Below are positions 46,129 to 57,189 of a stretch of 64,000 nt of DNA, piece after piece. This DNA comes from Branchiostoma floridae. Taxonomy: Eukaryota > Chordata > Leptocardii > Amphioxiformes > Branchiostomatidae. The notes under the pieces were generated by a model that did not search any database, had not been told where the DNA came from, and saw only the letters and a list, made by a program, of their open reading frames with translations. Where the stretch lies: contig NC_049997.1 of the NCBI RefSeq assembly GCF_000003815.2, positions 15,929,503 through 15,993,502 on the forward strand, in the 5' to 3' direction. Every line of letters begins with the position of its first letter. Position 1 is the first letter of the stretch. A program made the translations under genes and the position numbers.

Positions 46129-46985
46129 GAAATATTTGAAAAAAATGACAAGCTTCCTCACAGGTCAAGCTCGGCAGGGTATTGTGGGTAAGGTCAGAGG
46201 TTATGGCTCTTCCACGTGGCCAGACCGTCTTGAAAATTGGCTAGGTGCCATAAACTTTGACCTTAGACCAGAATGCATCACGACTACATGCTCACTCGGA
46301 ACTGTGAGGTGACATACACAGTATGAAATTCCCAGCATGCTTTAAACTAAATTTACTGGTGCTGGCCAATAGTGGTTTTTACAACAAATCACACATTCTT
46401 TACTTTGCTCGGTGTCCGAATGAAAGGGAACTTGTAAAAGAATATCATAAACGGACGCAGTACTGTACAACTAAGATGTTTTATCATCTTCGTCCTGAGA
46501 TAGCATTTATGTAAAATGTGTTACATATTTGCCAAAAGGCCATTGAAATTCAAGTAAAATGAGCATTCAAGCCGATAGGCCACATATTTCCACAATCCCT
46601 GGAAATTATTTTAGTTTTTGTAACATTTAAGAAGTACTTAGTACTGTAAAACACCAAACACCAAAGAGAATGTTTTAAGATGAAGATAGAAGGTTTGTCC
46701 CTTGCTACATTGAAAGATATGCCTCTAAAGAAAGTGTCTCATTCAAACCATTTGAAGTAATGTCCAATGCAAGCGGTATCACTACAAAGAAAATGCAACT
46801 TTTGTTTTAAAATGTATCACGATAATTTGATTTTCGATTTATGATGTTTTGAAGCATGGAAGAGGAAGTTTTTGTCGACAGTCCAAATGCATTCAGATTA
46901 GAGGTACTAAATGTATAATTTACTTTTGATGCACGATTCTTACCAAGAAGCCACAAAGCCAACAATGTGTCACTTTAAACTCGAC

Positions 46986-46991
46986 AATAAA
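46986..46991 (+). terminator. Possible polyadenylation signal of the ankyrin gene
   Basis: AATAAA about 860 bp after the stop codon. The neighbouring oxidase gene converges from the other strand, with TTTATT (AATAAA on minus) at 47084-47089, so the two 3' ends lie about 100 bp apart. Confidence 0.4.
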
Positions 46992-47327
46992 TGCCATTGT
47001 CATGAAGTATTTAATTGCAATGTTTTTATAAATTCTGCTTTGCAAATACATAACCTCCACATTTACAATTACATTGTATTAGTTTTATTGCACAAAGAAC
47101 AAGTATCAATAATATTTAAATATAGATTTAGTTTATATGAGGATCTATGAGATTATAGATTGTTCAGCACCTGTCATCTAGAAACAGGATTGTAATTTGG
47201 ATTTCATTGCATTTTTCATTCAGACACAATTGAATCTTGCCGCCATTTTGTTTAGCATCACTAACAACTTTCTGACTGACCGCATCCAACCGCTATACCT
47301 GCAGTTTGGATCTGAATTTTCTGAGTC

Positions 47328-47926
47328 CTACAATTTGGCCTGCTCATTCTGATGCTGTAGAAGAGATCGATTGATGTCCTTGATTTCCTTACAGCCTGAA
47401 AAAAAGGAAGAATGCATTAATTTTAAACATTTTCTTTGGTGAAGAATCAAAAGTTCGACCAAAAGGCATAAGTACGATATTGGACCCACCTGACAGAGCC
47501 ATGGCAAGACTTAGCTCGTCTTTTAGAATCTGTAGAACATGGCGGACACCTTCTTCCCCCTATACAATGCAGTCAAAGATAAGTTGTTTAATTGTCAGGA
47601 TTCTTTGTACTATTCTATATATTATTGAAGAAAGATAATGGCGGTTACAAATTATACTGTTCAAAATGATAAAATACAATGTCTAAAACTCAGCCTTAAG
47701 CTACAGCAACAAAAATTATTATATCCCAATACTTAAAGTAGGGATTTTACATAAAGAGATACCAGCTAGAGATCGCTTTAATAGAGACTGTAGTACGTCC
47801 AAACCTTTAACAAATTTCTCAATTCTTTTGGTGAGTGCCCAATTTAGTTGGCACATTAGTTTTACCAAGGACATTTGGATATCATTTAGTAACGTTATAG
47901 TGTTAAAGTGTCTCAGATATACATAC

Positions 47927-47969
<43 letters not shown>

Positions 47970-48003
47970 TGAGTGTAATTTTTCTTGGTGTGTGTGTGTG
48001 TGT

Positions 48004-48050
<47 letters not shown>

Positions 48051-51000
48051 CGTGTGTGTGCGTGTTAAAAGAGACAGATATACATGAAGATAAAACGAGT
48101 AAAGTACGAAGAGGGGCGCAGACTTCACTACACTTGAAACTCACGCTGTGCGCCAGTCCCCAAATTGGCGGCCTCCCCAGGAACACAGCCCGAGCCCCTA
48201 GAGCCAGAGCCTTCATGACGTCAGTGCCCTGTCTGACCCCTCCGTCCATGTACACCTCCACACGGCCCCGGACCGCTCGGACTACTTCTGGTAGAACCTC
48301 AATCTGAGATCGGGAATAGTCACAGGTTGCTATATCATTTAGAATACTTTAAATGGGGGGAATGTTCGTGGTGTCCTTTTGCTTCATCATTTTCTCACTT
48401 ACCCCGTCACAAGCTCACTCAATCACTCACTCAGGCATTCACTCTTTCATCCTATCGTTCAATATATCACTCACTCTGCTAGTAACTGGAAATTCTGCTG
48501 TAGTTTCAGCACTCGGTTTCCAGTGCTGACAGGAGAGTTTCTAGTGCTTAGCCGGCCTCAGCACTGGACATACAGTACTGATGATCACTTCAGCATTGGT
48601 ATTTCCGTGCTGAGAGAGGATGCCACTACTTTTGAGTTTTGTATATTTGCCTTACTAGCTCACTCACTCTCTCAAGCACACTGCCCCACTCACTGTCTCT
48701 CACTCGGTCACTACCTTACTCATTCACTCGCTCACATACACCCACAAATCAATCAATCAATCAATCAATCAATCAACCAACCAACCAATCAACCAACCAG
48801 TTGTTATTAAATGAAATATCAATCAAAATTCTTTCCCGAAGCTCACCGCGGCAGGTACACTATCCAGCTGCCTGCCTCCGTGGTTCGACACCCAGACAGC
48901 CTGGACGCCATGTTGGACCGCCAGCTCCGCGTCCTCTGACGTCATGATGCCCTTCAACACGATAGGCATGCTGGTCACGGACTGGAACCACTTGATGTCT
49001 TTCCACGACAGTGATTCGTCGGTTGCATTGGCCGGAAAGGCGTACTTTCTCTGGTCACAACATCAACAATAACAGGTATTATTAATGACATAATTTTTTC
49101 AAGCTTTATTGAAAATAAAAATAAAAACTTAACAATTACACACATGGTGACATCTCCATGTATAGCCTCAAGACTACATCTCAGACTACCGCAGATATGT
49201 AGCTATAAAACTTTGCACTTGGCTCTCGAAATCCTGGACGTTGTTACATTTACAATTACATGTATAGCTTCATGACTACTTCTCCGACTGCAACAGATAT
49301 ATAACTATATGTATAAAGCTTTACAATTGGTTCTTGAATTCCTAGACATTTACATCACTTTGTTATCACTAACACTACCTTACGTTAAGCATACTCTATT
49401 AGTCTATGTTTTACGGCATGGAACGTGGGGTAGGCATCGCTAATGGCGGTGCAGAACAGGTAATATTTGGACTGTAGGATACACCTGTTCAATGTTTTAT
49501 GGTTTTGAAGGTGGGATAAATGACCATAAATAATTTCATCATTGGTGAGACCTGCGGGATGCTGATTTTCTTTTTTCCACCACTCAGTAAACTCTTTCCA
49601 GAATGTTTTGACGGTGTGGCATTCCGCGAATAGATGTACTATCGTCTGCTTTTCTTCGCAATATGAGCATTGGTCAGAGTCTTTAATTTTTAATGTTTTT
49701 TAAATATGCATTGGTGGTTAAGAACCTGTGTATAACTCTGTATTGAAAATACTGCATTTTGGTTTCTTGTGAGTATATGTATGGTAGCATATAGACTTTT
49801 TTATGTCCTCTTCATCATGTAAACATCGCGTAAGTTCGTCTTGCGTTGAAGGTGGTTTCACTATTTTATTTACAAAGAGCTGATACAATTCTTTGCATTT
49901 ATAGCTGGGTGACGATCGGACATCGGGTTTACTAATTAAGGGGTTTATTAACGCTCTCTTCCACCCGGGAGGTATTGAGGAGCAAAGACCATAATATCTT
50001 AGGATGTCGGACGCATAGAACTCAAATCCGAATCACAAAAGTTGTGAGTGTGGCAAATCATGAGCCATAAAAGTGAAAGAGATATATAGATATGGGAACA
50101 AGAAGAAGTATATTGATACATAGAAAGATGAATCTATAGATAGAAGGGTAGAATAAATGAGAGACACATCTACCGAGAGAGATAGTTGCGTACCCCCCCC
50201 CCCCAGAAACTAAAAGAAGGTAAAGAAGATAGACTGAAAGAAGAACAGACAGATAGATAAGTACAGAGATAAAGAGAGACATGTACAGAGAGAACTACAA
50301 AGAGTCATATACCCTTATACACACGTACGCGCGCACACACACAGCAACACACCCACTCACTCACTCACTCCCCCCCCCCCCCCCACACACACATATACAC
50401 ACAGGATATAGATATAAATAAATAGAAAGAAGACAAAGAGGGTAAGAGAAAGAGAAACTGTGTTGCAAAGCAACATAATACACACTACATACACGACTTG
50501 ATGGAAAAGTTCTTTAGAAATTTGATGTGTTTTGTGGTAAAAAGAAAATGACTCCAACTTACCCTTAGTTCCTCTGGAAAATTGGACACCTTGAGATGTG
50601 GAGGCACTTTGAAACCGTCCCGTGTCATGGGTCGTCTGTTACCCGTGAAAGGAACATCTATGGTGATGACCAGTGCCTTGTAGCCAAGTGTCTCTACATG
50701 CTGTATTAGGCTAACATGAAAAATAAACAGGTAACAACGCTTTATTTTATCAACAGCATCATGATAAACTAAACAGTGTACGAAATATAAGAAATTTCTT
50801 TTAGTGTAGAATAAAGAGAAAAAAATGTCTTTCATATAATGCGTCGTTACGTGCCAGTCATATTTGGCAAAACAGTTATCTCATTAGAAATACATTAGGT
50901 GTAATCTTAAGATTGCTTCTTTAGAATTATGCCTCTCAAACTATCACAGTACAATTGTCTAATTATAGATTGGGACGTGGCCAAGGTGATAGAAATAGAT

Positions 51001-53356
51001 GACGATAGATGCATTCGTTGGACTGTATGGATCAGGGCTTCAGTCATAACCCGTAATGAGGGGGATATAAACTTAGCCACGTTTGGGACCGCATTCTATA
51101 CCCTGCAAAAGCGACACCTAGCAGGACCCAATGAGTATTTCCTTGAAAAATATGGCAGAAAAAATTACTTTGTATATTAAGAACTAACTTTGTTATACAT
51201 GTCGGGTTACTGTGGATGATGGTATTACCGTTTCATGAATTCCCTCTCGGGCGTGACGTACAACTGGAACCACTTAAGGGCCGACGGCGCGACGTCAACC
51301 AACTCTTTGGGCGTCGACGTTGCGAACGTCGGTAGCGTCATACAGACGTTCATAGAAGCAGCGGCTACGCGAAGTAGTGATCAAAACAAAGACAATTATG
51401 TTAGTTGTAAAGTCGCATTCTTCGGTTATGCTATATGCTAAAGTCATTGACATTAAACTTGCTGCAATACACGACAAATGTGGTAGATGTCGCTATGAAC
51501 ATCATGTCATAGAACCAACAGCTACGAGAATAGTGACCCAAACAAATACGGTACATTGTAGTTGTAATGAAGAATTATGCGATATCCCTAATTTCTGTGC
51601 AGACATTTGGAGGAAAATTCGTGACTGTTTCTTAACTTTTAGTTTATGCTACAAACTGCATTCTAGACCGAAAGAGGACCATCACGACTTGCCAAACATC
51701 GTCTGCTTTGAAATTAGTACAATGTATATTTCTGTTCCCCTTTCTATGCTGTTAAACGCCTTTGACATTATACCTGCTGCAATGCACGGAAAATACGTTA
51801 GGTGTCCCCAATGGCATACCATTTATTGTCCCGCCCACATCCGTCAAAACGTAGAAATATAGACTAAAAACATTAAAAAATGTAAATTTGTGACGAACAT
51901 GAAGCCACTCTCTCATTGGTCGAAACCCTTACTGCCATGCTACGATTGGTTGAACTACTAATTATGATGGACAGTACCCATGAAAATGATACAATGAGAG
52001 TACGTTATGTACCTTTCATCATACATAGAGACCCATCTTGCCAGGCGAGTCCATGTAGGCCGGTGGGGCTGATACCGATGGGCATGTCTACCTTCTCCCC
52101 CAGTATCGTAGTGGTTAGGTCCCTCGTCGACACATCACGTAGAAGCCGTGGTCGTAGCCGGATACTATTAAGTTTTCATACAATAATAAGCATAAAGAAT
52201 CCATACAAATAATAATTTTATATCATAATTATTACACTTATACAGTGTGTCAGCTTTTTGATTGCCAAAGTACCACTTAAAAATCTTGACCAAAACATGT
52301 CCTGAACTCGAGATATCAAACCCAGAAAGTCCACTGTAGTACCGTAACAAGACACTAGGTACCCCAAATCGAAAGATTCCAGGTCTCATCAAGACCTACC
52401 TACATGTCAAATATCAATACAATGCAGTTAGGCGTTCTGGAGTTATGCTGTTTTTCTACACAGAAACACACACACAAACCGAAAATGTAACCCTTTGGGC
52501 GAAAGTATTTTTTCCAAAGCTATGCGTTTGCTACACTTACTCAGTCTTGTTGTTCTGTGAAAGAAGTTTGCAATGTTTTCTATTACAAATGTCAGTTCCT
52601 ATCAGTTGGGTTTACTCTTAATAGAGGTGTTTCAAGTTCATTGATGTTTGGTATGAATGTGCCCATGGCGAATGTATACTCAACTTTACTCTTAGGTCTC
52701 TGTACACTCCAACGATATAGTTGTTATGCATAATATGTGGGTTTGAATTCGTATTTATATCCCTGTGTAAAATTACAAGATATATGCATAGTTGTCTTAT
52801 TTTGTACAACATTGTCTATGGTACCTACATACCAAAATCATCAAAATCCATTGTTTCCTTCTTGTCATGAGTTATGGTCTTCAGACGTTTTTGACAGATA
52901 TACCCCTGCTATCCCAAAACTAGCTGCTAGGGGGCTCAAACATATCATTTATTTCTGAGCCCAAGAGCTATCTCACACCCCAAAATTGTGACAATGGCTT
53001 GTTCAGAACACGAGGTAGCAAAGCTTCGCTGCAGTAGCCGCTAGAGAGCCCAAAACTCCAAGCTTTCATCACACACTACCAACACACCAAGTATAAAACT
53101 AATCCACCCAGCCGTTCTTCAGTTATAATCATCTTGTTGACACCCAGACCGGCAGACAAATAAACGCATGGTAAAATATAACCTTGATGTCATTTCATGG
53201 AGACAAAAATACTTACCGTCGAAAGGCGGCTTGATTTTCTCTCAGCGTCAGTTCGTCGTCGGCACCTGAGGAAAAATAGTCCCAGGCGCTTTTCGACAGA
53301 TGCTTCCGCGCATAGTCTTCGTAGTCCTGAACACAGACCAATTTTCCGGCGGCCAT
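47328..53356 (-). CDS. HAO1: 2-hydroxyacid (glycolate) oxidase, peroxisomal, 8 exons
   Basis: Exons: 53356-53217, 52164-52013, 51364-51229, 50710-50563, 49050-48847, 48303-48145, 47559-47490, 47395-47328; the phases agree throughout and give 358 residues (human HAO1 is 370). FMN-dependent oxidation of glycolate and other 2-hydroxyacids to 2-oxoacids plus hydrogen peroxide. Visible signature residues: Y27 in '[11 protein letters not shown]', Y133 in 'WFQLYV', D161 in '[13 protein letters not shown]', K225 in 'IVLKGIM', H249 and R252 in '[10 protein letters not shown]', and the phosphate-binding 'DGGVRQGTD' and 'LGRPP'. The C-terminus AKL is a type 1 peroxisomal signal. The symbol marks the HAO family; HAO1 versus HAO2 was not resolved. 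Exon 2's donor (AAAG|GTACAT) was chosen over an earlier weak GT because it keeps the family sequence. All catalytic residues are present. Confidence 0.92.
47934..48062. repeat. (GA)n and (GT)n microsatellites in HAO intron 6
   Basis: GA tract 47934-47966 followed by GT tract to about 48062. Confidence 0.9.
48370..48805. repeat. CACT-rich and (AATC)n microsatellites in HAO intron 5
   Basis: Scattered 'CTCACTCA' phrases, then about 50 bp of (ATCA)/(ACCA) units at 48747-48800. A small inverted duplication of 'TTTCAGCACT...AGTGCTGA' near 48505-48615 is also present. Confidence 0.75.
49090..49975 (-). mobile_element. 5'-truncated LINE relic in HAO intron 4
   Basis: On the minus strand frames with several stops contain '[18 protein letters not shown]' and '[15 protein letters not shown]'. 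This is the C-terminal zinc-knuckle-like C-x2-C ... H-x4-C and the following tract typical of L1/Tx1-type non-LTR elements. The 3' part ends with 'AATAAAGCTTGAAAAAATTA' near 49090, and a roughly 100-bp segment is duplicated inside it. It is inactive. Confidence 0.6.
50040..50460. repeat. GA/CA-rich low-complexity segment with poly-C tracts
   Basis: Purine-rich AGAGAGAT phrases, two poly-C runs (50193-50204, 50370-50384) and CA repeats, inside HAO intron 4. Confidence 0.8.
52225..52500. repeat. Dispersed repeat copy in HAO intron 1
   Basis: Carries 'GAACTCGAGATATCAAACCC', also present beside the gap at 3220; ends with a CA-rich tail. Confidence 0.5.
52830..53180. repeat. Dispersed repeat copy, relative of 12060-12330
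   Basis: Shares 'AGCTGCTAGGGGGCTC', 'GGCTTGTTCAGAACACGAG' and 'CTACCAACACACCA' in the same order as the element in BRICHOS copy B intron 4; ends near 53175. Confidence 0.5.
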
Positions 53357-54335
53357 CTTGTTTCAGACGACAACTTGTTCCAAAGAATAGCTTAGAAGTC
53401 TGTGCCTGGGTGCAAAGGTTTCTTTTTCAGCATTATTCCCCAGTGAAGGTACACCACAAAAACAGGCCGAAACGATTAACTGACAAGGCTCTGAAAGACA
53501 ATTTGCGTTGCATGAGTCTGTGCCTAAAATACTAGAGCTAGCCAGCGGAATGTTTGCTTGTCCTCTTGTTGAACTTTGACCCACTGACCGGGAGGACGTA
53601 TTTAGTTATCCATTAATCAAACGATTGTTGGGACGAGGGAGATGCGCAAGCAACATATCGCTTTGCCAAGCCAAATTCTAACTTGTTGGACCTGTTGATT
53701 ATAAAATGTAAAAGAAAATGCTAGTTTACGTCGGATTTTAACCAATGTCGAAACATGAATCATAGACAAATGCATGTTTTCCATTTGTATGTATTTATTG
53801 TTTTAATGTGAGATATCCAGCTGGACTAAACCACACACAATCGCCGAATTTCATAGTTCTTCCCCACACACCTAGTTACCTAAAATAAATATATCTAAGA
53901 CTACATATGTTTACGGCCTAAGAAAACGATTTCTAGTTCGATGACTATGCAGGTTATTCGTGGAAAATTACCACCAATTTTGGTTTAACCTACTAGTTGT
54001 TCTTATGGTGCGAAATTCAAGACCAAATTCTATTTTAAGCCAATATATGGGTGCGCGCACCAATTTTCGACGATTTAAAAAAGTTTTCGACCACACTATA
54101 TATAATCGCTCGTTATCTTCTTGGCACGGTAAGCCCCCAAACGCCTGCAAATACAGTTGGTGACTGATATGGTGTATCCACAGCTAGCCTTGTGGTATAT
54201 ATATAGTATTTTGTGCGAAAAGCTTGGAAAAAAGTTTAAAGGGAAAGCATCATGAATTTTCTCGAAAACTTTGCCTAGTTGTAGAATTCTAGAATTATTC
54301 TTATGATAGTCCAATTGGGGATGACAATGAACACC
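53357..54335. other. Intergenic: HAO promoter side, no other gene seen
   Basis: The HAO start lies in 'AAGATGGCCGCC' (minus strand). No TATA box is evident. The remaining sequence up to the first vault-RNA-like gene shows no exon. Confidence 0.4.
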
Positions 54336-54449
54336 AAAAGTGCCGGATGGCGTCAGTGGGTCGCAAGGGGTGCGGGATTCGAACCCGCATTTGACAGAAC
54401 AAATTGTAACCAACGAGTTTACGAAGTACCCACACGACAAAGCCAGCAC
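54336..54449 (-). ncRNA. Vault-RNA-like gene 1
   Basis: About 114 nt. The 5' end 'GTGCTGGCTTTGTCGTG' is followed by 'GGGTACTTCGTAAAC' (internal A-box region). B-box 'GGGTTCGAATCCC' at 54386-54374 forms a perfect stem with its flanks. The 3' end runs into TTTT at 54339-54336. First and last bases pair (GTGCTGG with CCGGCAC). Vertebrate vault RNAs have the same start ('GCTGGCTTT'), 'TACTTCG' and a 'TCCAG..C' end before oligo-T. A TATA box ('TATATAAGCCC', about 54479-54469) lies about 25 bp upstream. A tRNA-derived repeat is the alternative. Confidence 0.7.
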
Positions 54450-54625
54450 ACAATGAGCAGCGACACATGGGCTTATATACCACCATCGATTGTAACGAAG
54501 ATGATGTAATAATGATCTGCGTTGTGCAATTAGTAAAATCAGAATTAGTGCCCACCCCTTGAAACAGAAAAAGGGCATATTAAGTTACCCGTGTGCGAAA
54601 GAACTTGTAAATAATGTACGTTAGA

Positions 54626-54780
54626 TATGGTAGAAGACGAAACACATTTTATCTCAAACTGCCCCTTCTATGATCAAGAGAGAAAGGGGCTCTTAATTAA
54701 AAGAAGCCACATAAATTCTGTCCTAATATCTCCACGTTTACAGACAAAAAGAAAACTACTCTCCTTTTAACGTCGCAAAA
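54626..54780 (+). mobile_element. LINE C-terminal fragment
   Basis: Frame 'VEDETHFISNCPFYDQERK' has the C-terminal H-x4-C pattern of non-LTR reverse transcriptase proteins. Short, no upstream domain; inactive. Confidence 0.5.
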
Positions 54781-55432
54781 CCCACACATTACAGAAAAAG
54801 TGGGATCTTTCGTCTTCCACTGTCTCAGAAAAAAGAAGTCAAACCCGATAAGTTATTTACATCTTTAACTAGTTTAAGTTAGGATAGACGCTTACTATGC
54901 TGTTTCGATTATTTGTCTGTCATTTTTGTCACTTGCAATTAGCCCTCGGGCAAGAATTTGCAATAAACTTATTATCAATAATAAATAATGTTGAAATACG
55001 TGTTTACGTGGGCGCGTTTATAAAACTACAGTGTTCAAGTTTATTGATATCATCCATTCTCTGTTCAGCACATTTACTCCCCATCATGGATTAAATTCCC
55101 AACAACGTCTAGACACACAGTCCTTAGAGCTCTTTTTTTATGACAATTAGAAAAAAGACTGTAGCAACCCACGCAGCATTACAGACATTTTTTAGCTGCT
55201 ACCAGTCGACCACAAAACTAAGAACCCAGGACTGTGTACAGGTGGTCTTCGACGTAGCGCGCGGTTATCGAACATTGCCTGCTAATTTTATCAGTTACAT
55301 TACAAACTTTCATTAATCTGACGTTTGAGATCAGTTAGGCTGGCTAAAAGGGAATGTCTCACCGCTAAAAACATACGTCCATGCAGCACTTGAACGTAGT
55401 TTTTGGGTCGGAACTCTTTTAGGGTAACCACT

Positions 55433-55532
55433 CGAAGTTATGCGTCAATGAGACCTTAAGGGGTGTCGCATAAACAGTGCAAATTGTAACTATTGTAACT
55501 ATAACGAAGTACCCACACGACAAAACCAGCAC
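55433..55532 (-). pseudogene. Vault-RNA-like gene 2, decayed (B-box deleted)
   Basis: Starts 'GTGCTGGTTTTGTCGTG' and keeps 'GGGTACTTCG', but the B-box region is deleted and the terminal pairing arm and oligo-T are missing. The upstream TATA region is mutated to 'GGTATATTATT'. Embedded in the same tandem unit as genes 3 and 4. Confidence 0.65.
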
Positions 55533-55771
55533 GCAATGATCAGCAATGCATGGAATAATATACCTCCGCCCTAGGCTATCACTTAGGCATACGTCATGAG
55601 GGCAAAGGTGACCAAGATGATGTAATGGTTGGTGTGTCTTCGTAAGCCACCCGGAAGTTGGTGCAGCCTTCATGTTTTGTTTTTTTTTTGGTTGGTATAT
55701 CAATTATGATTCAATTCTCGAACGTTTTTACAATAGGATAGTGAAATATATGATAACAGTGGACACTATAT

Positions 55772-55900
55772 AAAAAGTGCTGGATGGCGTCAGTGGGTCT
55801 AAAGGGGTGCGGGGTTCGAACCCGCGTCCTTTGCATGAGCGCTAGCAGTGCAAATTGTTACCAACAGGTTTACGAAGTACCCACACGACAAAGCCAGCAC
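55772..55900 (-). ncRNA. Vault-RNA-like gene 3
   Basis: About 129 nt. Starts 'GTGCTGGCTTTGTCGTG', with 'GGGTACTTCGTAAACC' in the A-box region and B-box 'GGGTTCGAACCCC' at 55823-55811. It ends 'CCATCCAGCAC' followed by TTTTT (55776-55772). GTGCTGG pairs with CCAGCAC over 7 bp. TATA box 'TATATAAGCCC' about 25 bp upstream (55930-55920). Further upstream is 'TTTGCCCTCATGACGTATG', conserved in genes 2 and 4. The best preserved member; probably a Pol III gene. Confidence 0.78.
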
Positions 55901-56111
55901 GCCATGACAAGCCACACATGGGCTTATATACCTACTGCCCACTGCAGCATACGTCATGAGGGCAAAGATCACTAACATGATGTAATGTAGTGTGTCTTCG
56001 TAAGCCACCCGGAAGTTGGTGCAGACTTCATATTTTTTGGTATCTCAATTATGATCCAATTCTCGAACGTTTTACAATAATATAGTGAAATATATGATAA
56101 CAGTGGACACT

Positions 56112-56232
56112 AAAAAGTGCTGGATGGCGTCAGTGGGTCTAAAGGGGTGCGGGAATCGAACCCGCGTCCTTTGCATGAGCAGTGCAAATTGTAACCATTG
56201 TGTACGAAGTACCCACACGACAAAGCCAGCAC
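56112..56232 (-). ncRNA. Vault-RNA-like gene 4
   Basis: About 121 nt. Same ends (GTGCTGG / CCAGCAC then TTTTT) and B-box 'GGGTTCGATTCCC' at 56163-56151. The A-box region is slightly shorter than in gene 3. The TATA-like box is 'TATTTAAGGCC', weaker than in genes 1 and 3. The upstream block reads 'TTTGCCCGCATGACGTCACG', creating a full CRE palindrome at 56283-56290. Confidence 0.72.
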
Positions 56233-56985
56233 GCCACTGGCAGCTATACAAGGCCTTAAATAGCTACCGCCCTGCCAATACGTGACGTCATGCGGGCAAA
56301 GGTCAAAAGATATGATGCAATGTTTAGGGCGTTGCCACCTGGCGGCAGGAGAAGATATTGCAAGTCTAATGTTTTGTTCAAGTAAATTATCGTTGTGATA
56401 CTCTTTAGTTTTTCGTGCTTAGTGCAATTTTATGTTTGGGCTCTAAATGTTATTTATGATCAAATAAGCCTTTGTGTGTGGTTTCCCTATAGCATATATC
56501 GTATGTGGATTAAGTGGGAATTAAATCATAGATACTACGTACATATTCAAAGTATCCAAGTGACTTAGCCAGCGGTGAACCAAGCTTTTGTCGCTAGGCA
56601 ACAATTACACCTGACTTAACGTGGATAATGAAATGTTTACGCTGTAGCCACCTTGCGGTGAGCGAAAATACTGCAAGTTTCTCAATCATATATAGTTGCA
56701 ATTCGTTGGGAGCGATTGCGTCAGATATCGCAGTCCCATGGAATAACTATGGGGGTGGTATATGAAAAAAAAAATTTGCTTAAAAGTTGTTTAAAGCCAA
56801 TCAAAGGTACACATTGTAGATATTTGCTCCTGTGTTGTCAATTGAATGTATAACATGTGTAATAGATTCCAAATGAATAGAGAAATTAGTTTTAATTTTT
56901 TTTTCTAGTCAAGATTTTCACCCCCCACCCCATGATGGTACTTTCCTACAGCACATATAGAAGGCGTTTTGCTCATGGGGTTTTC

Positions 56986-57130
56986 GTGCTGGCTATGTCG
57001 TGTGGGTACATCGAACACATGGCTCCAAACCCTCCGACTGTTTGCCAATCAGTCGACCCGGGTTCGATTCCCGATAGGGACTTCGGGTTTCGTTCCCACT
57101 CATCACCCACTGACGCAATCCAGCACTTTT
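56986..57130 (+). ncRNA. Vault-RNA-like gene 5, opposite orientation
   Basis: About 145 nt. Starts 'GTGCTGGCTATGTCGTG', has 'GGGTACATCG', B-box 'GGTTCGATTCCC' at 57061-57072, and ends 'CAATCCAGCAC' then TTTT (57127-57130). GTGCTGG pairs with CCAGCAC. TATA-like 'ACATATAGAAG' about 30 bp upstream. The middle is longer and diverged from genes 1-4, so this is an older paralogue; the kept ends, boxes and terminator argue that it is functional. Confidence 0.72.
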
Positions 57131-57189
57131 ATACCTTGTTTTATTTTTACTATTTTTATTATTTATAAGTTTTGAAACGGTTTGAACTT

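Larger units (their letters stand above)
55430..56400. repeat. Tandem units carrying vault-RNA-like genes 2-4
   Basis: Three direct units of roughly 320-350 bp, sharing the RNA gene, its upstream block and a spacer ('GTGTCTTCGTAAGCCACCC', 'GAAATATATGATAACAGTGG'). Gene 1 at 54.3 kb lies outside the tight array and gene 5 is inverted. Confidence 0.7.

Noticed and set aside
47719-48261. 180-codon minus frame continuing past HAO exon 6
   Set aside because: Only 48145-48303 is coding; the rest reads through the donor into intron microsatellites.
51377-51862. 161-codon plus-strand frame opposite HAO intron 2
   Set aside because: Covers an imperfect internal duplication (compare about 51445-51495 and 51757-51807) in an intron; no recognised domain and no promoter.
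54301-54578. Protein-coding frames over the vault-RNA-like genes
   Set aside because: The conserved features are RNA-type (paired ends, A/B boxes, oligo-T), and the frames differ between copies.
54336-56232. CRISPR-like array
   Set aside because: The repeats are long RNA-gene units with spacer homology, in a eukaryote; nothing like short direct repeats with unique spacers.
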